The notes under the pieces were generated by a model that saw only the letters and a list, made by a program, of their open reading frames with translations, ran no database searches and had not been told where the DNA came from. A DNA stretch of 64,000 nucleotides, taken from Paracoccus sp. C2R09. GTDB lineage: Bacteria > Pseudomonadota > Alphaproteobacteria > Rhodobacterales > Rhodobacteraceae. Shown in pieces: positions 36,320 through 45,975 of the stretch. Made by a program: the position numbers and the translations under genes. The stretch covers positions 1-64,000 of the forward strand of contig NZ_JAHKQB010000014.1 of assembly GCF_018860625.1 (NCBI RefSeq). The letters are read 5' to 3'. How positions within the stretch are numbered: position 1 is the first letter of the stretch; every line of letters starts with the position of its first letter.

Positions 36320-36649
36320 TCAGACGTCGCGCGGATCGCCCTTGGCGCCGGGGAAATGTGGCTGCATCTGCGCGATCACGACGGAATCGTCGTCCAGCGC
36401 GCGCTGCATCAGTTCGCGTTCCTCGGGACCGATCTCGTGGCCTTCCTCCTCGCGGTCCTCGGGGGTGCCATGCCCCGAGATGTCCAGCGGCGCAAGGCCC
36501 GCATCCTTGAGGATGGCGACGGTCTCGCGGACGGCCTCGGCCTCGTCGCGGGCGGGGGTGTAGCACAGCAGCGCCGCGCCGTCGCAGCCCTCGGGCAGAC
36601 CGTCATCCTGTTTGCGGCCGACTTCGACCAGAAGCGTGTAGACCTGCAT
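36320..36649 (-). CDS. Small conserved-looking acidic protein, unknown function
   Basis: A 109-residue soluble protein starting MQVYTLLVEVGRKQDDGLPEGCDGA, with a probable ferredoxin-like alternation of strands and helices (YTPARDEAEAVRETVAILKDAGL) and an acidic tail. I do not recognise the family. The start at 36649 has GAAAGGTCACTGCG upstream, a usable ribosome binding site (AAAGG). It is monocistronic, 120 bases downstream of the transglycosylase start on the same strand and divergent from the aldo/keto reductase. Confidence 0.7.
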   Translation of the reverse strand: MQVYTLLVEVGRKQDDGLPEGCDGAALLCYTPARDEAEAVRETVAILKDAGLAPLDISGHGTPEDREEEGHEIGPEERELMQRALDDDSVVIAQMQPHFPGAKGDPRDV

Positions 36650-36787
36650 CGCAGTGACCTTTCGTTGAAACGCATATGCGCGGTGGGAAACATGATGCGC
36701 CATCAAGCGCAAGCCCGTCATGGCGTCGTGCTGAAACAGTTTGGACCCGCGGACGTTGAGGGGGCAGCACCGCGAAAGGAAATTTCG

Positions 36788-37624
36788 ATGACCCAACCGA
36801 TGATGACGCTGAACGACGGAAACCGGATGCCGCAGCTGGGCACGGGGATCTTCCAGATCGACAACGACAAGACCCCCGAGGTGGTCGCCGCCGCGCTGCG
36901 CACCGGCTATCGCCTGATCGACGGGGCCGCCGCCTACAAGAACGAGGTCGGCATGGGCGAGGGGATCCGCAATTCGGACGTTCCGCGCGATCAGATCTTC
37001 GTCACCTCGAAGCTGTGGAACGATTCCCACGGCCATGACGAGGCGCTGCGCGCCTTCGATGCGACGATGGAGCGTTCGGGGCTGGATTACCTCGATCTCT
37101 ACCTGATCCACTGGCCGCTGCCGAAGCTCGACCGCTATGTCGAGACTTGGAAGGCGCTGATCCGCCTGCGCGACGAAGGCCGCATCCGCTCGATCGGGGT
37201 CGCGAATTTCCACGAGGCGCATCTGAGGCGGATCGTCGACGAGACGGGCGTCACGCCGGCGCTGAACCAGATCGAGCTGCACCCCTCGTTGACGCAGGCC
37301 GAGATGCGGGCGGTGAACAGGCGCTTCGGCATCATCACCCAGAGCTGGACCCCCCTAGGTCGCGGCGACAGCTTCGAGGCCGAGCCGATCAAGGAGGCCG
37401 CCGAACGCACCGGTCGCAGCGTGGCGCAGGTCATCGTGCGCTGGCATCTTCAGCATGGGCTGTCGGTGATCCCGAAATCGGAACACGAGAAGCGCCTGGC
37501 CGAGAATTTCGACGTGCTGGACTTCGAACTGACCGCCGACGAGATGGCGGCGATCGACCGTCTGGACAACGACCATCGCACCGGGCCGCACCCGGACGAG
37601 TTCGACTATCGCGAGCAGCTCTGA
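36788..37624 (+). CDS. Aldo/keto reductase
   Basis: A 278-residue NADPH-dependent (beta/alpha)8 oxidoreductase. The catalytic tetrad is visible: Asp and Tyr in LIDGAAAYKNE, Lys in VTSKLWND, His in LIHWPLP. The cofactor motif PKSEHEKRLAEN lies near the C terminus. It resembles the 2,5-diketo-D-gluconate reductase/ AKR5 group, but the natural substrate cannot be told. A GAAAGGAAAT site precedes the ATG. It converges on the formamidase gene with a 19-base overlap. Confidence 0.88.
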   Translation: MTQPMMTLNDGNRMPQLGTGIFQIDNDKTPEVVAAALRTGYRLIDGAAAYKNEVGMGEGIRNSDVPRDQIFVTSKLWNDSHGHDEALRAFDATMERSGLDYLDLYLIHWPLPKLDRYVETWKALIRLRDEGRIRSIGVANFHEAHLRRIVDETGVTPALNQIELHPSLTQAEMRAVNRRFGIITQSWTPLGRGDSFEAEPIKEAAERTGRSVAQVIVRWHLQHGLSVIPKSEHEKRLAENFDVLDFELTADEMAAIDRLDNDHRTGPHPDEFDYREQL

Positions 37625-38391
37625 TCCAGAAGCCGGGTGATCAGCGGGCTGTCGGGGTTCGACAGCCCGTCGATGACATCGAAATGGTGGCGACCGGGAT
37701 CGATCACGCATTCGGTCGCCGCCCCGAGCCCCGCCCAGGCATCCGCCAGCAGCCGTGCCTGCCGGATGAATTCGGGCCGTTCGGACCCGCCGACCCATGT
37801 CGTGACCGGAACGGGCAGGGGCTGCAGCAGCGCAGGGCTTTCGGCCACGGCTTCGGCCTGATCCAATCCCAGGGTTCTGTTCATCGCCGTCCGCATCAAC
37901 GGGCGCAGATCCGACAGCGGCGAGATCGGCACGCAGGCCGTGACCCGCGCCGCCACCGTGTCGGTCAGCACGCCTTGGCAGACCATTCGCGCCGCCAGAT
38001 GCCCGCCTGCGGAATGCCCCGAAATCGCGATGGGACCCCCGTGATCCGCCCGCGCGATCGCCTGCGACACCTGCCGCGTCATCTGCCCGATCCGCGCCTG
38101 GGGGGCCAGATCGTATCGTGGCAGAAGACAGGCCCATCCCCGCGCCAGCGCCCCGGCCGCCAGATGCGACCAGTCCTGCGGCCCGAAGCGCATCCAGTAA
38201 CCGCCATGGATGAAGACCATCAGCCCCCTGGAGTCTTCGGGCAGGAACAGATCGCCGCCGCATTCCACGGGCGGATGCGCGTCGCGAAAGGTCTGCGCCG
38301 CCTGCGCCCATCTGGCGGGATAATCCGCAGCCCCTGCGATATGCGTGCCATTGGCATAGGCATCGTCCCAATCGTCGACCCGGTACAGCAT
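37606..38391 (-). CDS. Kynurenine formamidase-like alpha/beta hydrolase
   Basis: A 261-residue alpha/beta hydrolase with the oxyanion motif HGGYW (62-66), nucleophile elbow GHSAGGH (Ser127) and a C-terminal GRHHFDVIDGL carrying the catalytic histidine. HGGYW is characteristic of eukaryote-type kynurenine formamidases (AFMID). It is divergent, 62 bases apart, from kynureninase, which strongly supports hydrolysis of N-formylkynurenine to kynurenine. Other carboxylesterases share the fold, so the name rests on motif plus context. Confidence 0.8.
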   Translation of the reverse strand: MLYRVDDWDDAYANGTHIAGAADYPARWAQAAQTFRDAHPPVECGGDLFLPEDSRGLMVFIHGGYWMRFGPQDWSHLAAGALARGWACLLPRYDLAPQARIGQMTRQVSQAIARADHGGPIAISGHSAGGHLAARMVCQGVLTDTVAARVTACVPISPLSDLRPLMRTAMNRTLGLDQAEAVAESPALLQPLPVPVTTWVGGSERPEFIRQARLLADAWAGLGAATECVIDPGRHHFDVIDGLSNPDSPLITRLLDQSCSR

Positions 38392-38453
38392 CGCGTTCCC
38401 CTCTGTCGCGGCAGCATCCCCGCTGCTAGCTTCCCCCGCAAGAGGGAGAGAGC

Positions 38454-39641
38454 ATGACCGATTTCACCAAGACCCGCGCCGCGTTCCACCTGCCCGAGGG
38501 GGTGACCTATCTCGACGGCAATTCACTGGGGCCGATGCCCGTGGGGGCCGCGGACCGGGTGGCACGGATGATGACCGAGGAATGGTCGCAGATGCTGATC
38601 ACCGGCTGGAACCGCGCGGGGTGGTATCGCCAGCCCCGCGATGTCGGCGACCGGATCGCGCGGCTGATCGGCGCGGATGCGGGTCAGGTCGTGATGGGCG
38701 ACACGTTGACGATCAAGCTGTTCCAGGCGCTGAGCGCGGCGCTGGCCCTGCGACCGGACAGGCGGGTGATCCTGTCGGACGGGGGGAACTTCCCCTCGGA
38801 TCTCTATGTGGCCGAGGGGGTAGCGCGGGCGACGGGCGCGACCCTGCGCGTCGTGGCCCCCGAGGACGTGGCGCAGGCCATCGACGACGAGCTGGCCGTC
38901 CTGATGCTGACCGAGGTCGATTACCGCACCGGGCGTCGTCACGACATGGCCGGGCTGACCGCCATGGCGCATGCTGCGGGCGCCTTGACGGTCTGGGATC
39001 TTGCGCACTCGGCGGGGGCGGTGGATGTGGACCTGGCGGGCGCGGATGCCGATTTCGCGGTCGGCTGCACCTACAAGTATCTGAACGGCGGACCGGGCGC
39101 GCCCGCCTTCATCTGGGTTCGGCCCGAGCTGGCCGATGCGGCGCAACCGATCCTGCAGGGCTGGATGGGCCATGAAAGCCCCTTCGCCTTCGATCCGTCC
39201 TATGCCCCCGCCCGCGGGATCGAGCGGATGCGCGTCGGCACGCCGCCGGTGATCGCGATGGCCGCGCTGGATGCCGCGCTGGATGTCTGGGACGGCGTGG
39301 CCATGGCCGATCTGCGCGCGCGGTCCATCGAACTGACCGAAGCCTTCATCGCGGGGGTCGAGGCGGCCTGTCCGGACCTGGTGCTGCATTCGCCCCGCGA
39401 TCCGGCGATGCGCGGATCGCAGGTGGGGTTCTGCCATCCGCAGGCCTATGCGGTCATGCAGGCGCTGATCGCGAATGGCGTGATCGGCGATTTCCGCGCC
39501 CCGGACGTGCTGCGATTCGGCTTCGCACCGCTCTATAACGGGCTGGACGATGTTGCCCGTGCGGTGGACGTGCTTGCCCGCATTCTGCGCGAGGGCAGCT
39601 GGGATCGGCCGGAATACCACCGAAGGGCCGAAGTGACCTGA
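38454..39641 (+). CDS. kynU: Kynureninase
   Basis: A 395-residue PLP enzyme that cuts kynurenine to anthranilate and alanine. It shows VTYLDGNSLGPMP at the N terminus, GDTLTIKLFQAL for phosphate binding, LTEVDYRTGRRHDM, VWDLAHSAGAVDVDL (the PLP aspartate), and the lysine motif GCTYKYLNGGPG. Length and motifs are normal. AAGAGGGAGAGAGC before the ATG is a strong ribosome binding site. With the divergent formamidase it gives two of the three tryptophan-to-anthranilate steps; tryptophan 2,3-dioxygenase is not here. Confidence 0.95.
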   Translation: MTDFTKTRAAFHLPEGVTYLDGNSLGPMPVGAADRVARMMTEEWSQMLITGWNRAGWYRQPRDVGDRIARLIGADAGQVVMGDTLTIKLFQALSAALALRPDRRVILSDGGNFPSDLYVAEGVARATGATLRVVAPEDVAQAIDDELAVLMLTEVDYRTGRRHDMAGLTAMAHAAGALTVWDLAHSAGAVDVDLAGADADFAVGCTYKYLNGGPGAPAFIWVRPELADAAQPILQGWMGHESPFAFDPSYAPARGIERMRVGTPPVIAMAALDAALDVWDGVAMADLRARSIELTEAFIAGVEAACPDLVLHSPRDPAMRGSQVGFCHPQAYAVMQALIANGVIGDFRAPDVLRFGFAPLYNGLDDVARAVDVLARILREGSWDRPEYHRRAEVT

Positions 39642-39726
39642 CGGCGGGGGGCTTCCCATCGCCGCGATTTCGCAGCACAGATGGGTTCGACGCTGCCTTT
39701 GAAGGTACGGGACCTTGCTTGGACGA

Positions 39727-40785
39727 ATGATGATGACCGCGGCGCTGGCCGTCGCGATGGCCCATGGCGCGATCGCGCAGGACGACGAGGCGATCCGCGT
39801 GCGCATCGTCACGGCGGAAACGCAGTCGCTGACGGTCGACCTGCAGCTGACCGGCACGATCGAGGCCGTGGACAGCATCGACCTGGGTTTCCGACAGGGC
39901 GGGCGCGTGACCGAAGTGTCCGTGTCGGAAGGCGACCGGGTAAAGGCGGGGCAGGCGCTGGCACGCGTGAATTCGGTCCAGCAGGTCCAGGCCCTGAACG
40001 TGGCCGAAGCCGGGCTAACCGCCGCCCGAGCAAGCGAGGAACAGGCCCGCCAGGCCAGTGAACGTGCCAGCGCGATGCTGGCGCGCGGTGTCGGCACGCG
40101 CGCGGCCCGCGATCAGGCGCAGCAGGCGCTGTCCCAAGCCGAAGGCGCGCGCGAGCAGGCCGAGACGCAGGTCGAGCAGGCCCGCCGCGCGTTGGAGGAC
40201 ACCGTTCTGACCGCACCCGAGGATGCCGTCATCGCATCGAAGGACATCTCTCCCGGTCAGGTCGTGGCGGTGGCGCAGCCGGTCCTGGGGCTTGCGACAC
40301 TGAACGGGCTCGAGGCGGTGTTCCATGTCGCCGACGATCCGCTGCTGGCCGACATGCAGGATCAGACCGTCCGGCTGCAGACGCTGGACGTCACCCGCCC
40401 CGACATGACCGGGCGCGTGATCGAGGTCGCGCCGCTGGTCGATCCCGAGACCGGCACCGTCACCGTGCGCGTACGCATCGACGACATGCCCGCCAGCACG
40501 GTGTCGCTGCTGGGGGCCTCGGTGCGCGGCCATATCGACGTGGTGATGGACGAAGGCGTCGTCGTTCCATGGGCCGCGCTGATGCGACAGGGCAGCGCGC
40601 CCGCCATCTGGACGGTCGACGACGAGGACCGCGTGGCCCTGACCCCCGTCGAGGTCGCCCATTTCACCGATGATGCGATCTATGTCTCGGAAGGGCTTGC
40701 GGATGGGCAGCGGGTCGTGGGCGAGGGGTCGCAGCTTCTCTATCCCGGCCGCAAGGTTCGACCGGCGCAGGAGGTGACGGAATGA
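39727..40785 (+). CDS. RND efflux periplasmic adaptor, first copy
   Basis: A membrane-fusion protein of about 352 residues. It has a signal (ending AHGAIAQ), a lipoyl half-motif (TGTIEAVDSIDLGFRQGGRVTEV split across 45-70), a long Ala/Glu/Gln helical hairpin (about 90-160), the second lipoyl half (DTVLTAPEDAVIASKDISPGQVV region), and beta-barrel and membrane-proximal domains. Three successive ATGs (39727, 39730, 39733) and a TTG at 39715 compete as starts. The stop overlaps the second adaptor (ATGA). Confidence 0.88.
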   Translation: MMMTAALAVAMAHGAIAQDDEAIRVRIVTAETQSLTVDLQLTGTIEAVDSIDLGFRQGGRVTEVSVSEGDRVKAGQALARVNSVQQVQALNVAEAGLTAARASEEQARQASERASAMLARGVGTRAARDQAQQALSQAEGAREQAETQVEQARRALEDTVLTAPEDAVIASKDISPGQVVAVAQPVLGLATLNGLEAVFHVADDPLLADMQDQTVRLQTLDVTRPDMTGRVIEVAPLVDPETGTVTVRVRIDDMPASTVSLLGASVRGHIDVVMDEGVVVPWAALMRQGSAPAIWTVDDEDRVALTPVEVAHFTDDAIYVSEGLADGQRVVGEGSQLLYPGRKVRPAQEVTE

Positions 40786-41879
40786 GGATCGCGACCTGCC
40801 TGGCGCTGGGCCTTCTGGCCGCCGCACCCGCCGCGGCGCTGGGCCTGCCCGAATGGCTGGTGGGCGCCCCCGAGGCGCAGGAACCTGCCCCGCCGCGCCC
40901 CGTGGTCAGCGTCCTCGTGCGCGATGCCGATGCCGATACCGGCTGGATCCCCGGCCTGATCCAGTCGCGCAACCAGGTGCAGCTGGGCTTCCAGGCGCTG
41001 GGCCGCATGACCGACCGGCCCGTCGATCTGGGCGATCGCGTGGCGCAGGGCGATCTGCTGGCGCAGCTCTCGACCGAGGATCTGGAGGCGAATACACGCG
41101 CGGCGCGCGCCGCATTGGACGCGGCCGAGGTGCAGCAGCGGACCGCCGCCGCCACCCTGGAACGCACGCAGGCGCTGGCCGCCCGCAACGTGTCGTCGAA
41201 CGCGCAGCTGGAACAGGCCCAGCAGGCCGCCACCGCCGCCGATGCCGCGGTCGAACAGGCCCGCTCCGAGCTGCTGCAGGCCGAGGATGCCGAGGGCAAC
41301 ACCCGCATGACCGCCCCCTTCGCCGGGGTGATCAGCGCCATCTACGAGGCGCCGGGCACCGTGGTCAGCGCGGGAACCCCCGTCCTGCAGCTGTCCGGCG
41401 GTCAGGAAATCGAGGTTGTGATCGACCTGCCCGAACAATCGCTGATCGGGGTCGAGCCGGGCGCGCGCTTCACCGTCTGGCATCGTAACGATCCCGACCT
41501 GCAGGTGACGGCGACGCTGGACCGCATCGATCCCGTCGCCGACAGCGCCACGCGCACGCGGCGGCTGTATCTGACGCTGCCTGCGGAAGAACCCTTCCGG
41601 CTGGGCGCGCTGGTCCGGGTGCGCTTCGGCACGGCCGACGCGCCCGTGCTGTCCCTGCCCATCGAGGCGCTGATCGACACCGACGAGGGGCGCTTCGTCT
41701 GGCGGGTCGACCGGCAGGGCGACAACGCGCAAGTCCAGCGCGTCCCGGTCGAGGCCGCCGCCCCCTATCGCGGACTGGTCTCGATCACCTCGGGGCTTGA
41801 AACGGGCGACGAGATCGTCGTCCGTGGCGTGAATTCCCTGACCGAAGGTCAGGCCGTGGCCCGGAGACTGGAGCCTTGA
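40782..41879 (+). CDS. RND efflux periplasmic adaptor, second copy
   Basis: A 365-residue membrane-fusion protein of the same family but clearly different sequence from its neighbour. It has a signal peptide (1-19, AAAPAAALG), lipoyl halves around LGFQALGRMTDRPVDLGD and MTAPFAGVISAIYEAPGTVV, a helical hairpin between them (about 105-165), and the barrel domain with LPEQSLIGVEPGA. It overlaps both the first adaptor and the pump gene, so all three are translationally coupled. Confidence 0.9.
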   Translation: MRIATCLALGLLAAAPAAALGLPEWLVGAPEAQEPAPPRPVVSVLVRDADADTGWIPGLIQSRNQVQLGFQALGRMTDRPVDLGDRVAQGDLLAQLSTEDLEANTRAARAALDAAEVQQRTAAATLERTQALAARNVSSNAQLEQAQQAATAADAAVEQARSELLQAEDAEGNTRMTAPFAGVISAIYEAPGTVVSAGTPVLQLSGGQEIEVVIDLPEQSLIGVEPGARFTVWHRNDPDLQVTATLDRIDPVADSATRTRRLYLTLPAEEPFRLGALVRVRFGTADAPVLSLPIEALIDTDEGRFVWRVDRQGDNAQVQRVPVEAAAPYRGLVSITSGLETGDEIVVRGVNSLTEGQAVARRLEP

Positions 41880-44800
41880 ACCGTTTCAACCTGTCCGACT
41901 GGGCGCTTCGTCACCGCAGCTTCGTGTGGTTCCTGCTGATCGTGTCGATGCTTGCCGGTGCCATCAGCTATGCCAATCTGGGCCGCGAGGAAGACCCGAA
42001 CTTCACCATCAAGACGATGATCATCGGCGCGGCCCTGCCCGGCGCCACCATCGACGAGACGCTGAAGCAGGTCACCACCCGCATCGAGACCAAGCTGGAA
42101 GAGCTGGACGATCTGGACTTCACCCGCTCGGTCACCACGCCGGGGCAGGCGGTCGTCTATGTCGAACTGGACCCGACCACGCGCGGGGACGCGGTGCCCG
42201 ACGCATGGAAGCGCGTCCGCGAGATGATGTCCGACATCAGCGGCGATTTCCCGCAGGAATTCGCGGGCTTCCAGTTCAACGACAATTTCGGCGATGTCTA
42301 CGGCAACATCTATGCCTTCACCGCCGACGGCTTCACCCCGCGCGAATTGCGCGACCGGGTAGAGGATATCCGCCGTCAGGTGGCGGCCCTCGACGAGGCC
42401 GGCAAGATCGAGCTGCTGGGCGAGCAGGACGAGCAGATCTATCTCGAATTCTCGGCCGCGCGCCTGGCATCCCTGGGGCTGAGCCAGCAGCAGGTCATCG
42501 CGACCCTGGCCCAGCAGAACGCCATTTCCCCCTCGGGGGTGATCGAGGCGGGCCCCGAACGCGTGCTGGTGCGCGTCGGCGGCCAGTTCGAGGATGCCGC
42601 CTCGATCGAGGCCGTGAACCTGCGCGTGGGCGAGCGTTTCTTCAATGTGGGCGATGTGGCCAATGTCCGCCGCGGCTATGTCGATCCGCCCGATTCGCTG
42701 TTCCGCTACAAGGGGCAGGAGGCCATCGGCCTGCAGATCGGCATGCGCGAGGGGGGCAACATCCTCGAATTCGGCGAGGCGCTGGAGACGCTGATGGAGG
42801 GCGTGGCCGCCGATCTGCCGGTCGGCATCGAGATGTCGAAATTCGCCGATCAGCCGCATGTGGTCGAAGAGGCGGTCGGTCATTTCGTCAAGGCCCTGGC
42901 CGAAGCCGTCATCATCGTCCTGATCGTCAGCTTCGTCAGCCTGGGCTTCCGCGCGGGCTTCGTCGTGACGCTGACCATTCCCCTGGTGCTGGCGATCACC
43001 TTCGTGATCCTCGACCTCTACGGGGTCACGCTTCAGCGCATCTCGCTCGGGGCGCTGATCATCGCCCTGGGGCTGCTGGTCGATGACGCGATGATCGCCA
43101 TCGAGACGATGATCTCTCGGCTGGAGGTGGGCGAGAATCTCGGATCGGCGGCAAGCTATGCGTGGAAATCCATCGCGTTCCCCATGCTGACCGGCACGCT
43201 GGTCACCGTCGCGGGCTTCATCCCGATCGGGCTGAACAGCTCGGCCGCGGGGGAATTCACCTTCTCGCTCTTCGTGGTGATCGCGGTGTCGCTGCTGATC
43301 TCGTGGATCGTGGCGGTGCTGTTCGCGCCGCTGCTGGGCGTGACCTTCCTGTCCGAGAAGATGGGCCATCACGACCACCAGCCGGGCCGCCTGCGCCGCG
43401 GCTTCCACGTGCTGCTGCGCGGTGCCATGCGCGCCAAGTGGCTGACCGTGGCGGTCACCTTCGGTCTGTTCGTCTTCTCGGTCTGGGGCATGCGATTCGT
43501 GGAACAGCAGTTCTTCCCCACCTCGGACCGGACCGAGGTGATCGTCGATGTGACCGAACGCCAGAACGCCTCGATCGCGCGCACCCGCGCCGACATGGAC
43601 CGGATCGAGGCGACGCTGGCCGGGGACGAGGATGTCAGCTTCTGGACCTCCTATGTGGGACAGGGCGCGCCGCGCTTCATCCTGTCGATGGACGTGCCGA
43701 CGCCGGGCGCGCATATGGGACAGATCGTCATCCAGACCCCCGACCTGGCCGCGCGCGACCGGGTCAAGGAACGTCTGAACAGCCTGGCCCGTGATCGGTT
43801 TCCGGGCGTCGACATCTACGTGAAGAACCTCGAGATCGGCCCGCCGGTCGGCAAGCCCGTGCAGTATCGCGTCTCGGCGCCCGATGCGGACGCGGCGCGC
43901 GACGCGGCGCGGGGTCTTGCGACGGTGCTGTCGGGTGAACCGCGTCTGCGCGACATCGCGCTGGACTGGAACGAGCCCGCTCGCGTGGTCCGCCTGCACG
44001 TGGATCAGGACCAGGCACGACGGCTGGGCGTGACCAGCGCGGACATCTCGGACGCGCTGTCGGGCCTGTTCAGCGGCACCGGCATCACGGCCCTGCGCGA
44101 CGATATCTACCTGATCGACGTGATCGCGCGGGGCGATGCCCAGGATCGCAGCAGCATCGATTCGGTCCGGAACCTGCAGCTGAACCTGGCGGATGGACGG
44201 ACCATTCCGCTCTCGGCGCTGGTATCGCTGGAATACGGATCGGAACAGCCGCTGATCATGCAGCGCGACGGGTTGCCGACGGTGACGGTGCTGGCGGCCA
44301 TCGCCACCGCGGATCAGCCCGCGACCATGGTGACCGCATTGGCGGATCGCGTGGCCGAATACCAGGCGGGCCTGCCCCCTTCGGTCAAGGTCGAGGTGGG
44401 CGGCACGGTCGAAAGCTCGGCCGACAGCCAGGAACCGATCACCGCGGTGGTGCCGGTCATGCTGCTGATCATGGCCTTCCTCGTGATGGTCCAGATGCAG
44501 AGCTTCCGCCTGTCGCTGATCGTCTTCGCGGCCGCCCCCCTGGGGCTGATCGGCGTCGTGGCGGTGCTGGTGCCCTTCGGCGTGCCCATGGGCTTCGTCG
44601 CGATCCTGGGGATCCTTGCGCTGGTGGGCATCCTGATCCGCAACTCGGTCATCCTGGTCCACGAGATCCAGGAGCTGCTGCACCAGGGGCGCAACCGGTG
44701 GGATGCCGTGTTCGAGGCATCCGACAGCCGCGCACGCCCGATCCTGCTGACCGCCGCCGCGGCCTCGCTGGCGCTGATCCCGATCTCTCGGCAGGTGTTC

Positions 44801-44917
44801 TGGGGGCCGATGGCATTCGCGATGATGGGCGGCATCATCGCCGGTACGCTGATCACGCTGGTCTTCGTGCCGGCGCTCTACTGCGTGGTCTTCGGGGTGA
44901 AGCCGCCGCGCAACTGA
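41876..44917 (+). CDS. RND-family efflux pump permease
   Basis: A 1013-residue inner-membrane proton antiporter with twelve membrane helices and two large periplasmic loops. The first helix follows MNRFNLSDWALRHRSFVW. The helix-4 region LIIALGLLVDDAMIAIETM carries the paired aspartates of the proton relay, and later helices include VILVHEIQELL and FWGPMAFAMMGG. It lies in the broad AcrB/hydrophobe-amphiphile exporter group. The start is a TTG within the adaptor stop; no other start fits. No outer-membrane TolC-type gene is adjacent, so the pump likely borrows one. Confidence 0.92.
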   Translation: MNRFNLSDWALRHRSFVWFLLIVSMLAGAISYANLGREEDPNFTIKTMIIGAALPGATIDETLKQVTTRIETKLEELDDLDFTRSVTTPGQAVVYVELDPTTRGDAVPDAWKRVREMMSDISGDFPQEFAGFQFNDNFGDVYGNIYAFTADGFTPRELRDRVEDIRRQVAALDEAGKIELLGEQDEQIYLEFSAARLASLGLSQQQVIATLAQQNAISPSGVIEAGPERVLVRVGGQFEDAASIEAVNLRVGERFFNVGDVANVRRGYVDPPDSLFRYKGQEAIGLQIGMREGGNILEFGEALETLMEGVAADLPVGIEMSKFADQPHVVEEAVGHFVKALAEAVIIVLIVSFVSLGFRAGFVVTLTIPLVLAITFVILDLYGVTLQRISLGALIIALGLLVDDAMIAIETMISRLEVGENLGSAASYAWKSIAFPMLTGTLVTVAGFIPIGLNSSAAGEFTFSLFVVIAVSLLISWIVAVLFAPLLGVTFLSEKMGHHDHQPGRLRRGFHVLLRGAMRAKWLTVAVTFGLFVFSVWGMRFVEQQFFPTSDRTEVIVDVTERQNASIARTRADMDRIEATLAGDEDVSFWTSYVGQGAPRFILSMDVPTPGAHMGQIVIQTPDLAARDRVKERLNSLARDRFPGVDIYVKNLEIGPPVGKPVQYRVSAPDADAARDAARGLATVLSGEPRLRDIALDWNEPARVVRLHVDQDQARRLGVTSADISDALSGLFSGTGITALRDDIYLIDVIARGDAQDRSSIDSVRNLQLNLADGRTIPLSALVSLEYGSEQPLIMQRDGLPTVTVLAAIATADQPATMVTALADRVAEYQAGLPPSVKVEVGGTVESSADSQEPITAVVPVMLLIMAFLVMVQMQSFRLSLIVFAAAPLGLIGVVAVLVPFGVPMGFVAILGILALVGILIRNSVILVHEIQELLHQGRNRWDAVFEASDSRARPILLTAAAASLALIPISRQVFWGPMAFAMMGGIIAGTLITLVFVPALYCVVFGVKPPRN

Positions 44918-44970
44918 TGCACGACCTCCGGGGGTCCGGGGGCAGGGCCCCCGGCCATCGCGGGACGCAA

Positions 44971-45006
44971 AAAGCGCCCCCCGAGCATCGCTCGGGGGGC
45001 GCTTTC
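44971..45006. terminator. Bidirectional terminator between the RND operon and msrA
   Basis: A sixteen base-pair perfect stem (AAAGCGCCCCCCGAGC with its complement) around an ATC loop, A-rich on the left and T-rich on the right, lies between convergent genes. It should stop transcription from both sides. Confidence 0.88.
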
Positions 45007-45026
45007 TCATGGGGCGGGCGACAATA

Positions 45027-45533
45027 TCACTCGGCCGCTTCGCGCTTGGGCAGGATCCAATCGGGGCGCGGGAAGTGACAGGTATAGCCGTTGGGGAACC
45101 GTTCCAGGTAATCCTGATGCTCGGGCTCGGCCTCCCAGAAATCGCCGACGGGTTCCACTTCGGTGACGACCTTGCCCGGCCACAGGCCCGAGGCCTCGAC
45201 ATCCGCGATCGTGTCCAGCGCCACCAGTCGCTGTTCTTCGGTGACGTAATAAATCGCCGAGCGATAGCTCATCCCGATATCGTTGCCCTGCCGGTTCGGC
45301 GTGGTCGGATCGTGGATCTGGAAGAAGAACTCCAGCAGGTGGCGATAGGTGGTCATGTCGGGATCGAAGACGATCTCGATGGCCTCGGCATGGGTGCCGT
45401 GATTGCGATAGGTCGCGTTCGGAACGTCGCCGCCCGAATACCCCACGCGGGTCGACAGCACGCCCGGCAGCTTGCGGATCAGATCCTGCATGCCCCAGAA
45501 GCAGCCACCCGCCAGAACCGCGCGCTCAGCCAT
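45027..45533 (-). CDS. msrA: Peptide methionine sulfoxide reductase MsrA
   Basis: A 168-residue repair enzyme that reduces the S-diastereomer of methionine sulfoxide. The catalytic cysteine is Cys11 in AGGCFWG, followed by [27 protein letters not shown] with the conserved Glu and His, and [19 protein letters not shown]. It overlaps the msrB stop by eight bases, so the two stereospecific reductases are made together. Confidence 0.95.
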   Translation of the reverse strand: MAERAVLAGGCFWGMQDLIRKLPGVLSTRVGYSGGDVPNATYRNHGTHAEAIEIVFDPDMTTYRHLLEFFFQIHDPTTPNRQGNDIGMSYRSAIYYVTEEQRLVALDTIADVEASGLWPGKVVTEVEPVGDFWEAEPEHQDYLERFPNGYTCHFPRPDWILPKREAAE

Positions 45534-45975
45534 GGTTCACCTCGCCGACCTGATCCAGGTATTCGCCGTAACCCTCGGCCTCCATCCGGTCCTTGGGCAC
45601 GAACCGCAACGATGCCGAGTTGATGCAGTAGCGCAGCCCGCCCGCCTCGCGCGGGCCGTCGGGAAAGACGTGGCCCAGATGGCTGTCGCCATGCTTCGAA
45701 CGGACCTCGACCCGGACCATCCCGTGCGAGGCGTCGTGATGCTCGGTCACGTTCTGCTCGATCGGCCTGGTGAAGGCGGGCCAGCCGCAGCCGGAATTGT
45801 ACTTCGCCCCCGACGCGAACAGCGGTTCGCCCGACACGATGTCGACATAGATGCCGGGTTCGAAATGGTGGTCGTATTCGCCGGTGAAGGCACCCTCGGT
45901 GCCGTTTTCCTGCGTGACGCGATACTGCTCGGGCGTCAGCCTGTCGATCGCGTCCTGCGATTTCTCGTATGCCAA
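45526..45975 (-). CDS. msrB: Peptide methionine sulfoxide reductase MsrB
   Basis: A 149-residue enzyme that reduces the R-diastereomer of methionine sulfoxide. It has [44 protein letters not shown] and the catalytic cysteine in [12 protein letters not shown]. The paired CxxC zinc ligands of many MsrBs are absent, so this is a zinc-free form. The start is best placed at a TTG (45975): GGAGGA lies four bases upstream and the protein then begins MAYEKSQD. An ATG at 46014 would add 13 residues, run through that ribosome binding site and lacks one itself. Confidence 0.92.
   Translation of the reverse strand: MAYEKSQDAIDRLTPEQYRVTQENGTEGAFTGEYDHHFEPGIYVDIVSGEPLFASGAKYNSGCGWPAFTRPIEQNVTEHHDASHGMVRVEVRSKHGDSHLGHVFPDGPREAGGLRYCINSASLRFVPKDRMEAEGYGEYLDQVGEVNHG

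Noticed and set aside
41849-45202. A 1,117-codon open frame antisense to the RND pump
   Set aside because: Low-complexity His/Asp/Gln/Arg product with no recognisable domain; the plus strand has a full RND permease.
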